Below, piece by piece: positions 18,601-26,509 of a stretch of DNA of 64,000 bases. How positions within the stretch are numbered: the stretch's first letter is position 1; each line of letters begins with the position of its first letter. The notes under the pieces were generated by a model. The model did no database searches and had not been told where the DNA came from. It saw only the letters and a list, made by a program, of their open reading frames with translations. Origin of the DNA: Granulosicoccus sp045106475. GTDB taxonomy: Bacteria; Pseudomonadota; Gammaproteobacteria; Granulosicoccales; Granulosicoccaceae. Position numbers and translations under genes: made by a program. The stretch covers positions 4,697-68,696 of the forward strand of contig JBGCEO010000105.1 in assembly GCA_045106475.1 (NCBI GenBank), in the 5' to 3' direction.

Positions 18601-19196
18601 TCAAAGTTCTTACCGGTTCGCGTCAACTCCAGGTAGTAGCGATCTCCAAACACAGCTTGCCAGCGCTGCGCGATTGCGAGGGCCTCCTCGTCGTTTCCAC
18701 GCTGCAACGCTTGTCCCACATCACCTTCCAAACCACCGGAAAGTACGATCAAGCCTTCGTGAGCCTCGAACACCCAATCGATATCAACAACGGGACTACC
18801 ATCGGATTGTCCTTCCTGATAACCACGCGAGACCAGATTTGTCAGATTGCGATAGCCGTCCTCGTTTTGTACGAGCAAGATGACACGCGTCAGCTCACCA
18901 TCATCAGCAACTGCGCGAATGCGCAAATCAACACCGGCAATGGGCTTGATACCCACACCCAGGGCAGCACGGTAATACTTGACCAGGGCAAACATATTAC
19001 TGCGGTCACAGACAGCAGCAGCCGGCATGCTCTGCGCCACATGTTTGACCAATGGTTTTATTCGAACCGTACTATCGATCAGAGAAAACTCTGTGTGCAC
19101 ATTTAGATGCACAAAACCCGGTACGTTTGCACAAGGCTGCTCCGCGGTCTGCCCTTGCGCGGTAACGCTAGACTGATCTGAGATGACAGCACTCAT
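15633..19196 (-). CDS. dnaE: DNA polymerase III alpha subunit
   Basis: The replicative DNA polymerase catalytic subunit, 1187 residues. The N-terminal PHP domain begins near FVHLNVHTEFSLIDS. The catalytic Asp pair lies in MPDFDIDFCMDGR, preceded by the GPGRGSGAGSLV palm motif; FAGYGFNKSHSAAYA and the C-terminal OB and tau-binding regions follow. GGGAGAA is spaced nine bases before the ATG at 19196, supporting an N-terminus about 25 residues longer than the conserved PHP start. Next to rnhB and accA as in most gammaproteobacteria. Confidence 0.97.
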   Translation of the reverse strand: MSAVISDQSSVTAQGQTAEQPCANVPGFVHLNVHTEFSLIDSTVRIKPLVKHVAQSMPAAAVCDRSNMFALVKYYRAALGVGIKPIAGVDLRIRAVADDGELTRVILLVQNEDGYRNLTNLVSRGYQEGQSDGSPVVDIDWVFEAHEGLIVLSGGLEGDVGQALQRGNDEEALAIAQRWQAVFGDRYYLELTRTGKNFEEQYIAGACSVGIKTGIAVVASNDVRFLHKDDYQAHETRLCIQSGYVLADSRRAKTVNEEQYLKTPAQMAELFADIPVALANSVEIAKRCNLMLNLGKPVLPDFPIPAGLTETEFFYASAREGLEVRLGQLFDIDSADFAEIRKPYDARLTRELDVIAEMGFPGYFLIVADFIKWSRDNGIPVGPGRGSGAGSLVAFVLMITDLDPLAYDLLFERFLNPERVSMPDFDIDFCMDGRDRVIQYVAQKYGAHRVSQIITYGTMAAKAVVRDVGRVMSHPYGFVDSIAKMVPFEVGMTLTKAMAESEDLARAYKEDEEVTALLDMALSLEGLSRNCGKHAGGVVIAPTALTDFAPLYCEADGSSLVTQFDKDDAEAVGLVKFDFLGLRTLTIIDNAVKEIDRHTDEPLDLLALPLDDEPTYKLLQDAQTTAVFQLESPGMKRLIERLRPDSFEDIIALVALYRPGPLQSGMVDDFIDRKHGRKKMAWPHEDYQLEALRPTLEPTYGVILYQEQVMGIAQVMAKFSLGTADILRRAMGKKKPEEMAKQRVGFLEGCVANNIDADLAGNIFDLVEKFAGYGFNKSHSAAYALLSYQTAWLKCHHPAAFMSAVMSADMDNTEKVVGLIDECKVMGLTVQPPDINRSSVRFSVVDVSTVLYGLGAIKGVGEAALSNVLETRGETGAFDSLDDLCRRASPGSVNKRVLEALIKAGAVDALGPNRASLWGHLASALRGADQFHKNRDAGQNDMFGLGDPVESDEPELMENLPDWTDRERLRGEKDTLGLYLSGHPINEYLAELGKFTHGRLKAICAKAGTADSGPSYRQKGVPVVTAGLVMGMRQRDGQGGRMLFVTLDDGTGRVEVGLRGEQIDNSAHLIVKDEVLIVDGDVSPDEFNGGFKIRAREIYDMNSARARFARQLLIRLNGDRWRNGALDELISTLSHFKSGTVPVCFSYENEQAQARIRAGNRWAVTPQLELIDNLGKLTGDENVELVY

Positions 19197-19319
19197 CGGA
19201 CGCTTATTCTCCCGTACTTGTTATGCAAACTTAAATCACTGACGGACTGTGAAGACTGGCAGCTCATACGACCATGCTGATTACTGTTGTAAGCCGCTCA
19301 CGATAAACAATAGCAATGC

Positions 19320-19937
19320 TCATGAAACAGCATCTGCCATAGATTCTTTAGTGAGCGCTGCCCGTTCCAGAGCTTCTCTTACGGGCTTGAATGAGCGCCG
19401 GTGCAGAACCGTTACGCCATGCTCAATAATAGCGCGGCGATGCTGCACCGTGGGATAACCTTTGTGTCGTGCAAAGCCGTATTCAGGGTATTGCTGATGC
19501 AGCTCTGTCATTAAACGATCTCGTGCTACCTTGGCGATGATGGACGCAGCACTTATGGACTTTACCCGCTGATCCCCTTTAACGACTGCCTGCACCGGGC
19601 AACTGACTGCCGGACAACGATTACCGTCGATCAATGCCAAATCCGGTTGGGATTCTAATCCCGCAACGGCGCGCTTCATGGCGAGCATACTGGCATGTAA
19701 GATATTGATTGTGTCAATCTCGTCCACACTGGCTTCGGCTATGTAATAGGCCAGGGCATGCTCACGAATTAGCACATCCAGCTCATCGCGGGTACATTCA
19801 TCAAGGAGTTTGGAGTCCAGCAAGCCGTCAATGCGCCTGCCAGGATCAAGAATGACCGCAGCGGCCACCACTGGACCGGCCAGTGGGCCACGCCCAACCT
19901 CATCAACACCTGCTATCAAAAAAGGCTGATTCTCCAT
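19320..19937 (-). CDS. rnhB: Ribonuclease HII
   Basis: Cleaves RNA in RNA-DNA hybrids and removes misincorporated ribonucleotides. Catalytic signature IAGVDEVGRGPLAGPVVAAAV at the N-terminus supplies the DE pair; further motifs are LALIDGNRCP and ISAASIIAKVARDRLM. I prefer the ATG at 19937 (MENQPFLIAGVDEVG, 205 residues); a TTG at 19964 would add nine residues. The last ~20 residues are Ala-rich. It precedes dnaE by 123 bp. The lpxA/lpxB genes often found upstream are absent; a convergence of unrelated genes follows instead. Confidence 0.95.
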   Translation of the reverse strand: MENQPFLIAGVDEVGRGPLAGPVVAAAVILDPGRRIDGLLDSKLLDECTRDELDVLIREHALAYYIAEASVDEIDTINILHASMLAMKRAVAGLESQPDLALIDGNRCPAVSCPVQAVVKGDQRVKSISAASIIAKVARDRLMTELHQQYPEYGFARHKGYPTVQHRRAIIEHGVTVLHRRSFKPVREALERAALTKESMADAVS

Positions 19938-20072
19938 GCGTACAGGATACTGCCTTGAGGCCAAACTCCCAAGCCTTGTTCGCTACTTTCATCAGTATTA
20001 TTTTTCATCTGCACGTTCGACTTAAAACCCCACAGACGGGTCCCAACCGACACCTGGCCTTAGCTCTGCGGT

Positions 20073-20762
20073 TTAATCAGGAGTGCTCAAAGATTGACCA
20101 TTATGCGAGCCATTCAAAGACAGGAAAAACGGCGCAGCTTTCACGGCCCAGTCGACCGGGCCGTGATACCCCTGGGAGGCTTCACCAAACGCTACTCGTA
20201 GCATGTCGGTATCGATCACCCCCGGACTTACAGGCACTGCAGCCATCCCTGCCGGTAATTCTTCGGCCAGTGCTTTGGTCATGCCCTCTATCGCCCACTT
20301 CGATGCACAGTAAGGAGCTACCTCAGCGGCCACAGATCTACCCCAGCCACTACTCAAGTTCACGACTACTCCACACCTGGTTTCAATCATCGCTGGCAAC
20401 AGATGTCGAATAACCGAAAATACACCAACAATATTGACATCCACCAGTTGCTGAAATTGATCTGCAGGTACTTTCCACAATGGCGCTGGCTCACAAATAA
20501 CAGCAGCATTGTTGATCAATAAATCTGGCACGCCGAACGTGCTGATTAGTTGACCGGCCCACTGAGCTACAGCAGTATCATCGCTAACATCAAGCGTATG
20601 AAACTGATGTTGATCGCCGTAGCGCTGGCCAAGTTCAGCGATCTGCTCAGGAGAACGACTACAACCAGCAACTCGATGACCCGCTTGTACAAACTGATCG
20701 ACCAGTGCCCTGCCCAATCCCCGGCTGCAGCCCGTCACCACAATGCGTCTTGCTTCCGACAT
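20073..20762 (-). CDS. Short-chain dehydrogenase/reductase (SDR) family oxidoreductase
   Basis: A classical SDR of 229 residues. Seen: TGCSRGLGRAL (TGxxxGxG cofactor loop), LLINNAAV (NNAG-type motif), catalytic Ser in NLSSGWG, YCASK (YxxxK) and the VSPGVIDTDM segment that closes over NAD(P). The substrate is not predictable. It is monocistronic on the minus strand, about 110 bp upstream of rnhB in the direction of transcription. ATG at 20762. Confidence 0.85.
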   Translation of the reverse strand: MSEARRIVVTGCSRGLGRALVDQFVQAGHRVAGCSRSPEQIAELGQRYGDQHQFHTLDVSDDTAVAQWAGQLISTFGVPDLLINNAAVICEPAPLWKVPADQFQQLVDVNIVGVFSVIRHLLPAMIETRCGVVVNLSSGWGRSVAAEVAPYCASKWAIEGMTKALAEELPAGMAAVPVSPGVIDTDMLRVAFGEASQGYHGPVDWAVKAAPFFLSLNGSHNGQSLSTPD

Positions 20763-20852
20763 GAAAAGATCCAGTGAACAGAGGTGACTTAAACCCTAAC
20801 GGGTTAGCAGCTCGGTAGACAAGGGGTTTTTACATGGCTGAACGTTTTCGGT

Positions 20853-20996
20853 GACTTTGGCCTGTATAGCCTGCATAGTCCGCATGGCCCACTTAGCCCT
20901 CTTAGCCCTCTTAGCCCTCTTAGCCTGCATGGCCTGCATAGTCCGCACATCACGCACATCACGCACGCCCCCACGCCCCGCACGCCCCGCGTATCA
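20853..20996. repeat. Degenerate 9-bp tandem repeat (minisatellite), about 16 units
   Basis: The stretch divides into 16 consecutive 9-mers. The core has three identical units, CCTCTTAGC (20898-20924), flanked by CTGCATAGT and CTGCATGGC variants on both sides and decaying to ACGCACATC and CGCACGCCC at the right end. An open frame across it (20851-21108) gives only three-residue repeats and is not a credible gene. It lies in the 499-bp gene-free gap between the SDR and M24 genes. Confidence 0.85.
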
Positions 20997-21049
20997 CGTT
21001 TACCCGGCTTACTCCCGACAAGCTAGTGCATTGGTGTATAAACCTATTA

Positions 21050-21167
21050 AACTGCCCCAGTATGCTGGGGATGGCTGCAGATCACCATCGCCTATTCTGC
21101 CTAAATAATTGATCTCAAAGGCTTTGTAATGATTTCGCTGTGCTGTCCCCAGTTAACTGGGGCAGTT
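21050..21167. repeat. Pair of inverted, individually palindromic elements (CCCCAG-N4-CTGGGG)
   Basis: A 22-bp left arm (21050-21071) and right arm (21146-21167) are near-perfect reverse complements of each other, and each is itself a dyad: CCCCAGTATGCTGGGG and the perfect palindrome CCCCAGTTAACTGGGG. Centres are about 95 bp apart, and the right one lies about 100 bp upstream of the M24 gene start. It could be a pair of operator sites or a small terminal-inverted-repeat (MITE-like) element. No transposase is nearby. Confidence 0.7.
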
Positions 21168-21261
21168 AGTAAAGCTATTTGTCTATGCATCGCTGAGTAC
21201 GTAGCCTAACGATCAGTACGCAGTGACATGCGCACTCAACCAAGCGACAGGAATTCTGGCC

Positions 21262-22533
21262 ATGAACCAAAGCAGTGGAGTTCAAGTACCGACGCGCGGT
21301 TTCTCTAAAGTGGAGTTTACGAATCGCTGTGCTCGGGTACAGGCGATAATGAAGCAACGCGAAATCGACGTGCTTTGGTTGAGCACTGAAGCGGACATTC
21401 GTTACCTGACAGGTTTTCTGACGCAGTTCTGGCAAAGTCCAACGCGCCCCTGGTATTTACTGTTGCCGCAATCGGGTGAACCGGTCGCAGTAATACCTGC
21501 CATTGGTGCTATATGTATGCAACGCACATGGATCAACGACATTCGACTGTGGTCATCCCCTCATCCAACGGATGATGGCGTCAGCTTGTTAATCGACACT
21601 ATCCACGAACTTGCTGGTCACAAGCCCAGCATCGGCGTACCGATGGGTGCTGAAACTTACGTGCGCAGTCCATGGAACGACATCGAACGTATTCGCAAGT
21701 TGACAGCCGGTGCGCAGTGGGTCGATGCCACTGATGCCATGCGCTGTGTGCGCCAAATCAAATCATCTGCGGAAATTGAGAAACTGGATTACATCTGCAC
21801 CGTGGCCTCTAACGCATTTGCTGATGTTCCACAGATTATCAGCGCAGGAATGACACAAGTCGATGCATTTCGCGCCTTTCGAATTGCCTGTCTCCAACAT
21901 GGCGCAGATGATCCTGCCTATGTTGTCGGCGCAGCCTCTGCCAATGGCTATGAAGATATTATCTCGCCACCGTCCGAAGAATCCCTGAAAACAGGCGATA
22001 TTCTAATCCTGGATACCGGCTGCACATTTGACGGTTACTATGCAGACTTCGATAGAAACTTTGCACTGCAACAAGTAGACAAAGCTACAGCAGAAGCTCA
22101 TCAGCGAGCATGGGACGCAACAGAAGCCGGTATCGAGCTGATTAAACCCGGTGTAACCTGCGCCGAACTCTTTGCAGCCATGCAAGTCGTTATGTCTCCG
22201 ATGCAGATAGATGGGCAACCATCATCACCGCATGACCCGAAAGGTTCAGACATGGGCAAGCTCGGCAAAGCAGCTGTCCCACAAAGAGCACAAGCAGCAC
22301 GAGGAGATGTTGGCAGACTTGGTCATGGGCTAGGTATCCAGCTCACGGAAACGCCGTCGATTACTGCTTTTGATCACACACCTATGGTGCCTGGAATGGT
22401 CATGACGTTGGAACCAGGTTACAGCTATGCACCTGGTAAAATGATGGTGCACGAAGAAAATTTGCTAGTCACTGAAACGGGAGCGCGCCTACTTTCAAGG
22501 CGAGCGCCACGCGACATTCCAATAATTAAATAG
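21262..22533 (+). CDS. M24 family metallopeptidase-fold protein (Xaa-Pro peptidase/creatinase-like)
   Basis: A pita-bread-fold protein of 423 residues from the ATG at 21262, which has AGGA nine bases upstream; an in-frame start at 21223 lacks one. The N-terminal creatinase_N-like domain (VLWLSTEADIRYLTGF) is followed by the M24 catalytic domain with metal ligands Asp in ILDTG, Asp in YADFDRNF, His in GHGLGIQ, Glu in TLEPG and Glu in HEENLL. Members include Xaa-Pro peptidases, creatinase and the DMSP lyase DddP. The activity cannot be fixed by sequence alone. A pair of strong dyads lies in its upstream region. Confidence 0.8.
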   Translation: MNQSSGVQVPTRGFSKVEFTNRCARVQAIMKQREIDVLWLSTEADIRYLTGFLTQFWQSPTRPWYLLLPQSGEPVAVIPAIGAICMQRTWINDIRLWSSPHPTDDGVSLLIDTIHELAGHKPSIGVPMGAETYVRSPWNDIERIRKLTAGAQWVDATDAMRCVRQIKSSAEIEKLDYICTVASNAFADVPQIISAGMTQVDAFRAFRIACLQHGADDPAYVVGAASANGYEDIISPPSEESLKTGDILILDTGCTFDGYYADFDRNFALQQVDKATAEAHQRAWDATEAGIELIKPGVTCAELFAAMQVVMSPMQIDGQPSSPHDPKGSDMGKLGKAAVPQRAQAARGDVGRLGHGLGIQLTETPSITAFDHTPMVPGMVMTLEPGYSYAPGKMMVHEENLLVTETGARLLSRRAPRDIPIIK

Positions 22534-22604
22534 CATGGTCGTGACAGTGGATTAGTTTTAGCATGGCGCTAAACTGAATTGTTAAGCACTAATTGTTAGT
22601 GCGA

Positions 22605-23453
22605 TTACAAGCCATGACTTCGATCATAGGCATTTATGGACTGACTCTGAAAATCGCGCAACACAGCATCGTCAGGCTTCATAATGTCGATATGCAAGGG
22701 ATAGCAGGGTGTACTGTCATCCGAATGACTACTGCCGCAATCCCCACCTGGGCAGCTTGACAAGGCACCTAGTAAATCGATATCTGCAATGAACTCTATA
22801 AAGTCCCCTGGTCGTACGGGACTCGCCTTCATAAAATACTGATGCGTATCAAGCGTAAAGCCTGTGCACATAAAGACGTTCAGCACATCATGTACATGCG
22901 GTTCTACTACCTCTATTGGTTGATCTAACTTTTTCGCTAATGCGCGCGACAAATTAGAATGGCAGCAGTAGTGATAATCGGTACCTTTCAACAGCTTGTT
23001 GGTATAAGGATCACAACGTGTGCCGATGACATCATGTACGCCCCCTCCGTCACTATCCCAGCCATACCACTCCAATGTGTCGTGAGTAACCGTTGCCATC
23101 GAACGCATACCCGGCAAGCTACTCCAAAGCCTGTCACCACGTGTTATGTGAGTGGCATGTAATTGCCGCGTTTTACCACTAAAAAAGCGCTCGTTAATAT
23201 CAGTTCTATTCCATAAATTTAAATCACCAACCTGCGCCCCATCCACACTGACAATGCGAAAACCGTGACCCGCTGGCACCTCAAAGGTTGCCGCATCACG
23301 AGGCGGCACAACAACGGTATCAACTACTTGTAGTGTCTCGCGCCAGGCCTTTATAAACACCTCATCATGATTGGGAACAGCCTTGACGTCGTAACAAACT
23401 AGCGCAGGCTTGGCTCGACGCTCGGCAGCATCCGTAGGTTGATCATGGGACAT
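22605..23453 (-). CDS. DUF1989 (urea carboxylase-associated) family protein
   Basis: A 282-residue protein of the DUF1989 family, usually found as the two urea/guanidine carboxylase-associated proteins of unknown biochemical role. Seen: VPPRDAATFEVPAGHGFRIV, GAQVGDLNLWN, ERFFSGKTRQ, the Cys/His-rich DYHYCCHSNLSRAL, and HDVLNVFMCTGF. The ATG at 23453 has GGAG about ten bases upstream; a GTG two codons earlier is possible. No carboxylase or permease is adjacent, so this is a stand-alone member. A perfect inverted repeat lies 58-91 bp upstream. Confidence 0.85.
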   Translation of the reverse strand: MSHDQPTDAAERRAKPALVCYDVKAVPNHDEVFIKAWRETLQVVDTVVVPPRDAATFEVPAGHGFRIVSVDGAQVGDLNLWNRTDINERFFSGKTRQLHATHITRGDRLWSSLPGMRSMATVTHDTLEWYGWDSDGGGVHDVIGTRCDPYTNKLLKGTDYHYCCHSNLSRALAKKLDQPIEVVEPHVHDVLNVFMCTGFTLDTHQYFMKASPVRPGDFIEFIADIDLLGALSSCPGGDCGSSHSDDSTPCYPLHIDIMKPDDAVLRDFQSQSINAYDRSHGL

Positions 23454-23510
23454 GGGCACTACACTCCAGCACTAACAAACGTGGCTATGAATCCTAATAA
23501 TATACTCATT

Positions 23511-23544
23511 AATCGTTCTATTTTGGATTGAAAGTGGAACGATT
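23511..23544 (-). promoter_or_regulatory. Inverted repeat upstream of the DUF1989 gene, candidate operator
   Basis: AATCGTTC (23511-23518) and GAACGATT (23537-23544) are perfect 8-base inverted half-sites separated by 18 bases. On the minus strand a TATATT hexamer lies between the proximal half-site and the gene, so the repeat overlaps where the promoter should be. Position and symmetry suggest an operator; the cognate regulator is not known. Confidence 0.4.
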
Positions 23545-23639
23545 CTACTCTGGCTCTTTGCTACCAGGACATAATCCACCTGTCGCTCGGCCTGGTTTCA
23601 GGTAATGCGTACAAAGCAGCAATAGACTGGCGGGCTTTT

Positions 23640-24767
23640 TCAAGCCAACAATTCACGTTCTAGATCGATCAGACTCGCTAAATTATGTGCACTGCAATAG
23701 CAATCAGTGAACGGCACAACAGGATCCATGTAGGGATTAGCCTCACCAGGCTCGAATCGGCCCAGCAGCGGGTTAACCCATACTAATTTTTTCGATCGCC
23801 GTTGAATGCTGGCTACAGCCGCAGCTAAACGTTCAGGTGATGTGGTATCACAGCCATCGCTAAAAATCAGGACAGTTGTTTGATTGTCCACTCGCCGCAA
23901 TAAGTGCTCGTCATTGAATCGTTCCAGCGATTGAGCTATTCGGGTGCCACCTAACCAACCTTTTCCACGCTGATTAAGAACTTCTTCAAAATCCTTCTCT
24001 TCAAGACGTGCATGACCACGGGGTAGTTCGCTTAAATCCGTGTTGAAAACAAACGCATCGGATCGTTGGAATACCGTCATCAATATTTTTGAGAAACGTA
24101 AAAAAAGTCGTGCATAAACATCCATTGATTGACTGATATCCAGTAACAACACATAGCGATGCAAACGTTGTCGCTTGCGTTTGTAGCGAAGCTCTATCGG
24201 GCACCCGCTATATCGCAGCGATAGCTTCATCGACTTACGCAGATCAATAGTGCTGCCGCGGGATACACTGATCTGACGACGGGTAAATCGTTTCCGTGCT
24301 CGCCTGGCAATTCGTTCTACCAGTAGTTCTATAGCCCGCATTTGCACCGGGTCGAAGACAAAACGAAAATCCGCCAGCGACAGTGCCTTGAAATCCCCTG
24401 CTCCAAAAAATTCCTCTTCCTGTCGCTGCTTTTCTGACGTGCCTGCCAGGCCCAACAGTTTCTGTTGACCTGCCAGAGTCAAACGCTGTTCATCAGCCTG
24501 CTCTGATGCTGTTTCATCAGATACTAATGCGCCATCATTAGCTTGCCAGAATGTATCAAACAACGCATCAAACCGCTGCCAGTCACGAGGGCGCCTACAG
24601 GTGCAGCTGCGAATACAACGCTTTAGTTGTAAGCGAGATTCAACATATCCGATCGATGCCAGGTGCTGCATATCGACGACTGTGCCAGGATCAATCGTTA
24701 GTTCATTCGCACGCAGGAATTCAGCAAAGTCGACGATGCGGGATGTCAGGTCCAGGTTGGCATTCAT
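23640..24767 (-). CDS. CoxE-like von Willebrand factor A domain protein
   Basis: A 375-residue protein matching the CoxE family. The segment SRGSTIDLRKSMKLSLRYSG precedes a vWA domain with a metal-ion-dependent adhesion site: DISQS, Thr in GGTRIAQSL and Asp in FSDGCDT, then WVNPLLGRFEPG. CoxE and its ATPase partner CoxD mature the Mo-Cu site of CO dehydrogenase, but the same MoxR-vWA pairing is common in unrelated chaperone-like systems. It is 39 bp downstream of the MoxR gene and no CO dehydrogenase genes are visible, so a different target is likely. ATG at 24767. Confidence 0.88.
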   Translation of the reverse strand: MNANLDLTSRIVDFAEFLRANELTIDPGTVVDMQHLASIGYVESRLQLKRCIRSCTCRRPRDWQRFDALFDTFWQANDGALVSDETASEQADEQRLTLAGQQKLLGLAGTSEKQRQEEEFFGAGDFKALSLADFRFVFDPVQMRAIELLVERIARRARKRFTRRQISVSRGSTIDLRKSMKLSLRYSGCPIELRYKRKRQRLHRYVLLLDISQSMDVYARLFLRFSKILMTVFQRSDAFVFNTDLSELPRGHARLEEKDFEEVLNQRGKGWLGGTRIAQSLERFNDEHLLRRVDNQTTVLIFSDGCDTTSPERLAAAVASIQRRSKKLVWVNPLLGRFEPGEANPYMDPVVPFTDCYCSAHNLASLIDLERELLA

Positions 24768-24806
24768 ACAATCTACATTAAACCTTGCTGCATGATTTGA
24801 CTGGTA

Positions 24807-25793
24807 TCAAGACGCAACGCCGTCCTGATCATTTTTATTGGCCTCGTTTGTCTCCATGGCCAATAGATGTTTTAGACCGTGCTCCTCCTGCCTGATAAGC
24901 GCAAGATCTTCGCGCGTCTTTATAAGACTTGACAAGCTCTGCTCTACCTTATCGAGTGAACTGTTCAAATCATTCACTTCCAATTGCATCAAAGACGCTG
25001 CCCAATCAAGCGTTTCTGCAATACCCGGTGCTTTTCGCATTGATGAGGCGCGCAGTGTTTGTACCAGTGATACAAGCTGTTGTGTAAGCTGCCTATCGAT
25101 TTCGGGCAGGCGCGCTCTGACTATGGCGCGCTCACGTTCCGCATCGGGGTAATCCATGTAGTGATACAAACAACGTCTGCGCAGTGCGTCGCTGAGCTCC
25201 CGAACCCCATTGGATGTGAGGATCACGCGTGGACGTTTTGTGGCTGTGTAAGTACCCAGCTCCGGAATACTGAGCTGGAAGTCGGATAACACCTCCAAAA
25301 GCAGCGCTTCAAACTCCTCATCAGCGCGATCGACCTCATCAATAAGAAGTACGACTGGAAGATCGCTCGCAATGGCTTGTAGCAGTGGCCTCTTGATCAG
25401 AAAGTCATCGCTATACAGGGTTTTTTTTAGTACGGCAGGATCTGCGCTGCCAGCCATCTGGATCGCGAGCAATTGCCTCTGATAATCCCAGTCATATATT
25501 GCATGCTGTGCATCCAAACCTTCATAGCATTGTAAACGGATCAACTGCGCTCCCAATACATTCGACAGACATTTGGCCACCTCCGTTTTACCGACACCCG
25601 CCTCGCCCTCAATCAACAAAGGCTTACCCAATACATCAGACAGATGCAATGCGGCTATCAGAGAGTCATCAGAAATGTAGGCATGCCTGGCAAACTCTTT
25701 ACTCAAATCGTCGGGAGTGATCGCTTCAGTAGAAGATTGCTTCTTGGTCAATGAATCTGATTGTTCTATCACACGCTCATCTTTCCAATTCAC
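24807..25793 (-). CDS. MoxR-like AAA+ ATPase (CoxD-like)
   Basis: A 328-residue AAA+ ATPase. Walker A is GEAGVGKTEVAK, Walker B VVLLIDEVDRADEEF, sensor 1 VILTSNGVREL, with an arginine-rich DALRRRCLYHYMDYP segment. The C-terminal ~60 residues are predicted helical and polar. MoxR ATPases pair with vWA proteins to remodel or activate client complexes. The start is uncertain: GTG at 25793 overlaps the upstream regulator by 17 bp, and a second GTG at 25772 follows a GGAAAG element. Co-transcribed with the regulator and the CoxE-like gene. Confidence 0.88.
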   Translation of the reverse strand: MNWKDERVIEQSDSLTKKQSSTEAITPDDLSKEFARHAYISDDSLIAALHLSDVLGKPLLIEGEAGVGKTEVAKCLSNVLGAQLIRLQCYEGLDAQHAIYDWDYQRQLLAIQMAGSADPAVLKKTLYSDDFLIKRPLLQAIASDLPVVLLIDEVDRADEEFEALLLEVLSDFQLSIPELGTYTATKRPRVILTSNGVRELSDALRRRCLYHYMDYPDAERERAIVRARLPEIDRQLTQQLVSLVQTLRASSMRKAPGIAETLDWAASLMQLEVNDLNSSLDKVEQSLSSLIKTREDLALIRQEEHGLKHLLAMETNEANKNDQDGVAS

Positions 25794-26508
25794 TGAAGGC
25801 GGCGAATTGCCAGTGCCTGATAGCTAATATCATACTGGCTCCACGCCGCTGATCACCAGGGAAGATATGGTCCTCTCGGGCCAGATCATCAAACAATTGC
25901 CCGACAGAATGCAGCCGATGGCTGAGCTGTTCGAATGTGGACGCCGATATGTCTCCACTTTTTACCAGGCGAAGGGCATCAGAGTCGTTGAAGTTACTAT
26001 CAAAAAATTGACCCTGAACTTCACGGCTAAAGAACTGTTCAATAGGGCCATTAGGTTGCCAGCGAAAATTCAGCGATATCAAAGGACGAATTCGGTTGCC
26101 CGGCAACAGTTCTGCAAGGCGCATTCGATCAAGCTCTGCAAGTTTCTGAATACACATGCTCTCGCTGATATCGTAGCGCTTGATAATATCGTCGAAGGCC
26201 CATTGATTAACGACACAATAGCTTACGAGCAGCAACACTGGATCACTGATTAAGCGCTCCTCTTGCTCAATGGTCAGCTCCTCGATAGCTGTGTTCTGAA
26301 CACTCGCTTTTTGCGCTAACTCAAGAAAGTCCATCTCGAGTATTTCACAGAGTCTATCGAGCCGCTTGAGGGAAAAATTACTGTTCGCGAACATCTGCTT
26401 CACTGCAGATTCGGATAATTCGAGCAAACAAGCAAGGTCTCGATAGGAAATCTGCCGCGTTTTGAGCTCTTGCTTGATGACACCAATCAGGTGTTGAGTT
26501 TGCTTCAC
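25777..26508 (-). CDS. XRE-type helix-turn-helix transcriptional regulator with C-terminal ligand-type domain
   Basis: A 243-residue protein whose first ~65 residues form a Cro/CI-type HTH (SYRDLACLLELSESAVKQMF, then SLKRLDRLCEIL). The remaining ~175 residues include EERLISDPVLLLVSYCVVNQ and resemble the C-terminal region found in similar stand-alone regulators; no enzyme motif is seen. The start is GTG at 26508 with no Shine-Dalgarno; a candidate promoter (TTGAAC, 17 bp, GATACT) ends only a few bases before it, so the mRNA may be nearly leaderless. It heads the MoxR-vWA operon and faces the PspA-like operon, making it the likely local regulator. Confidence 0.82.
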   Translation of the reverse strand: MKQTQHLIGVIKQELKTRQISYRDLACLLELSESAVKQMFANSNFSLKRLDRLCEILEMDFLELAQKASVQNTAIEELTIEQEERLISDPVLLLVSYCVVNQWAFDDIIKRYDISESMCIQKLAELDRMRLAELLPGNRIRPLISLNFRWQPNGPIEQFFSREVQGQFFDSNFNDSDALRLVKSGDISASTFEQLSHRLHSVGQLFDDLAREDHIFPGDQRRGASMILAIRHWQFAAFSELER

Positions 26509-26509
26509 G

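Noticed and set aside
20853..20996. CRISPR array
   Set aside because: The unit is 9 bp with no unique spacers between repeats and no cas genes nearby.
20851..21108. 85-codon plus-strand ORF across the 9-bp repeat
   Set aside because: Its product is only three-residue periodic repeats caused by the 9-bp DNA unit; no ribosome binding site or homology signal.
21050..21167. Insertion sequence remnant
   Set aside because: Inverted arms are present but the interior has no transposase coding and no clear target-site duplication; kept only as a repeat/dyad pair.
23640..25793. CO dehydrogenase maturation operon (coxD-coxE)
   Set aside because: Protein families match, but no coxMSL, coxF or coxG genes are present and the neighbours point to membrane functions.
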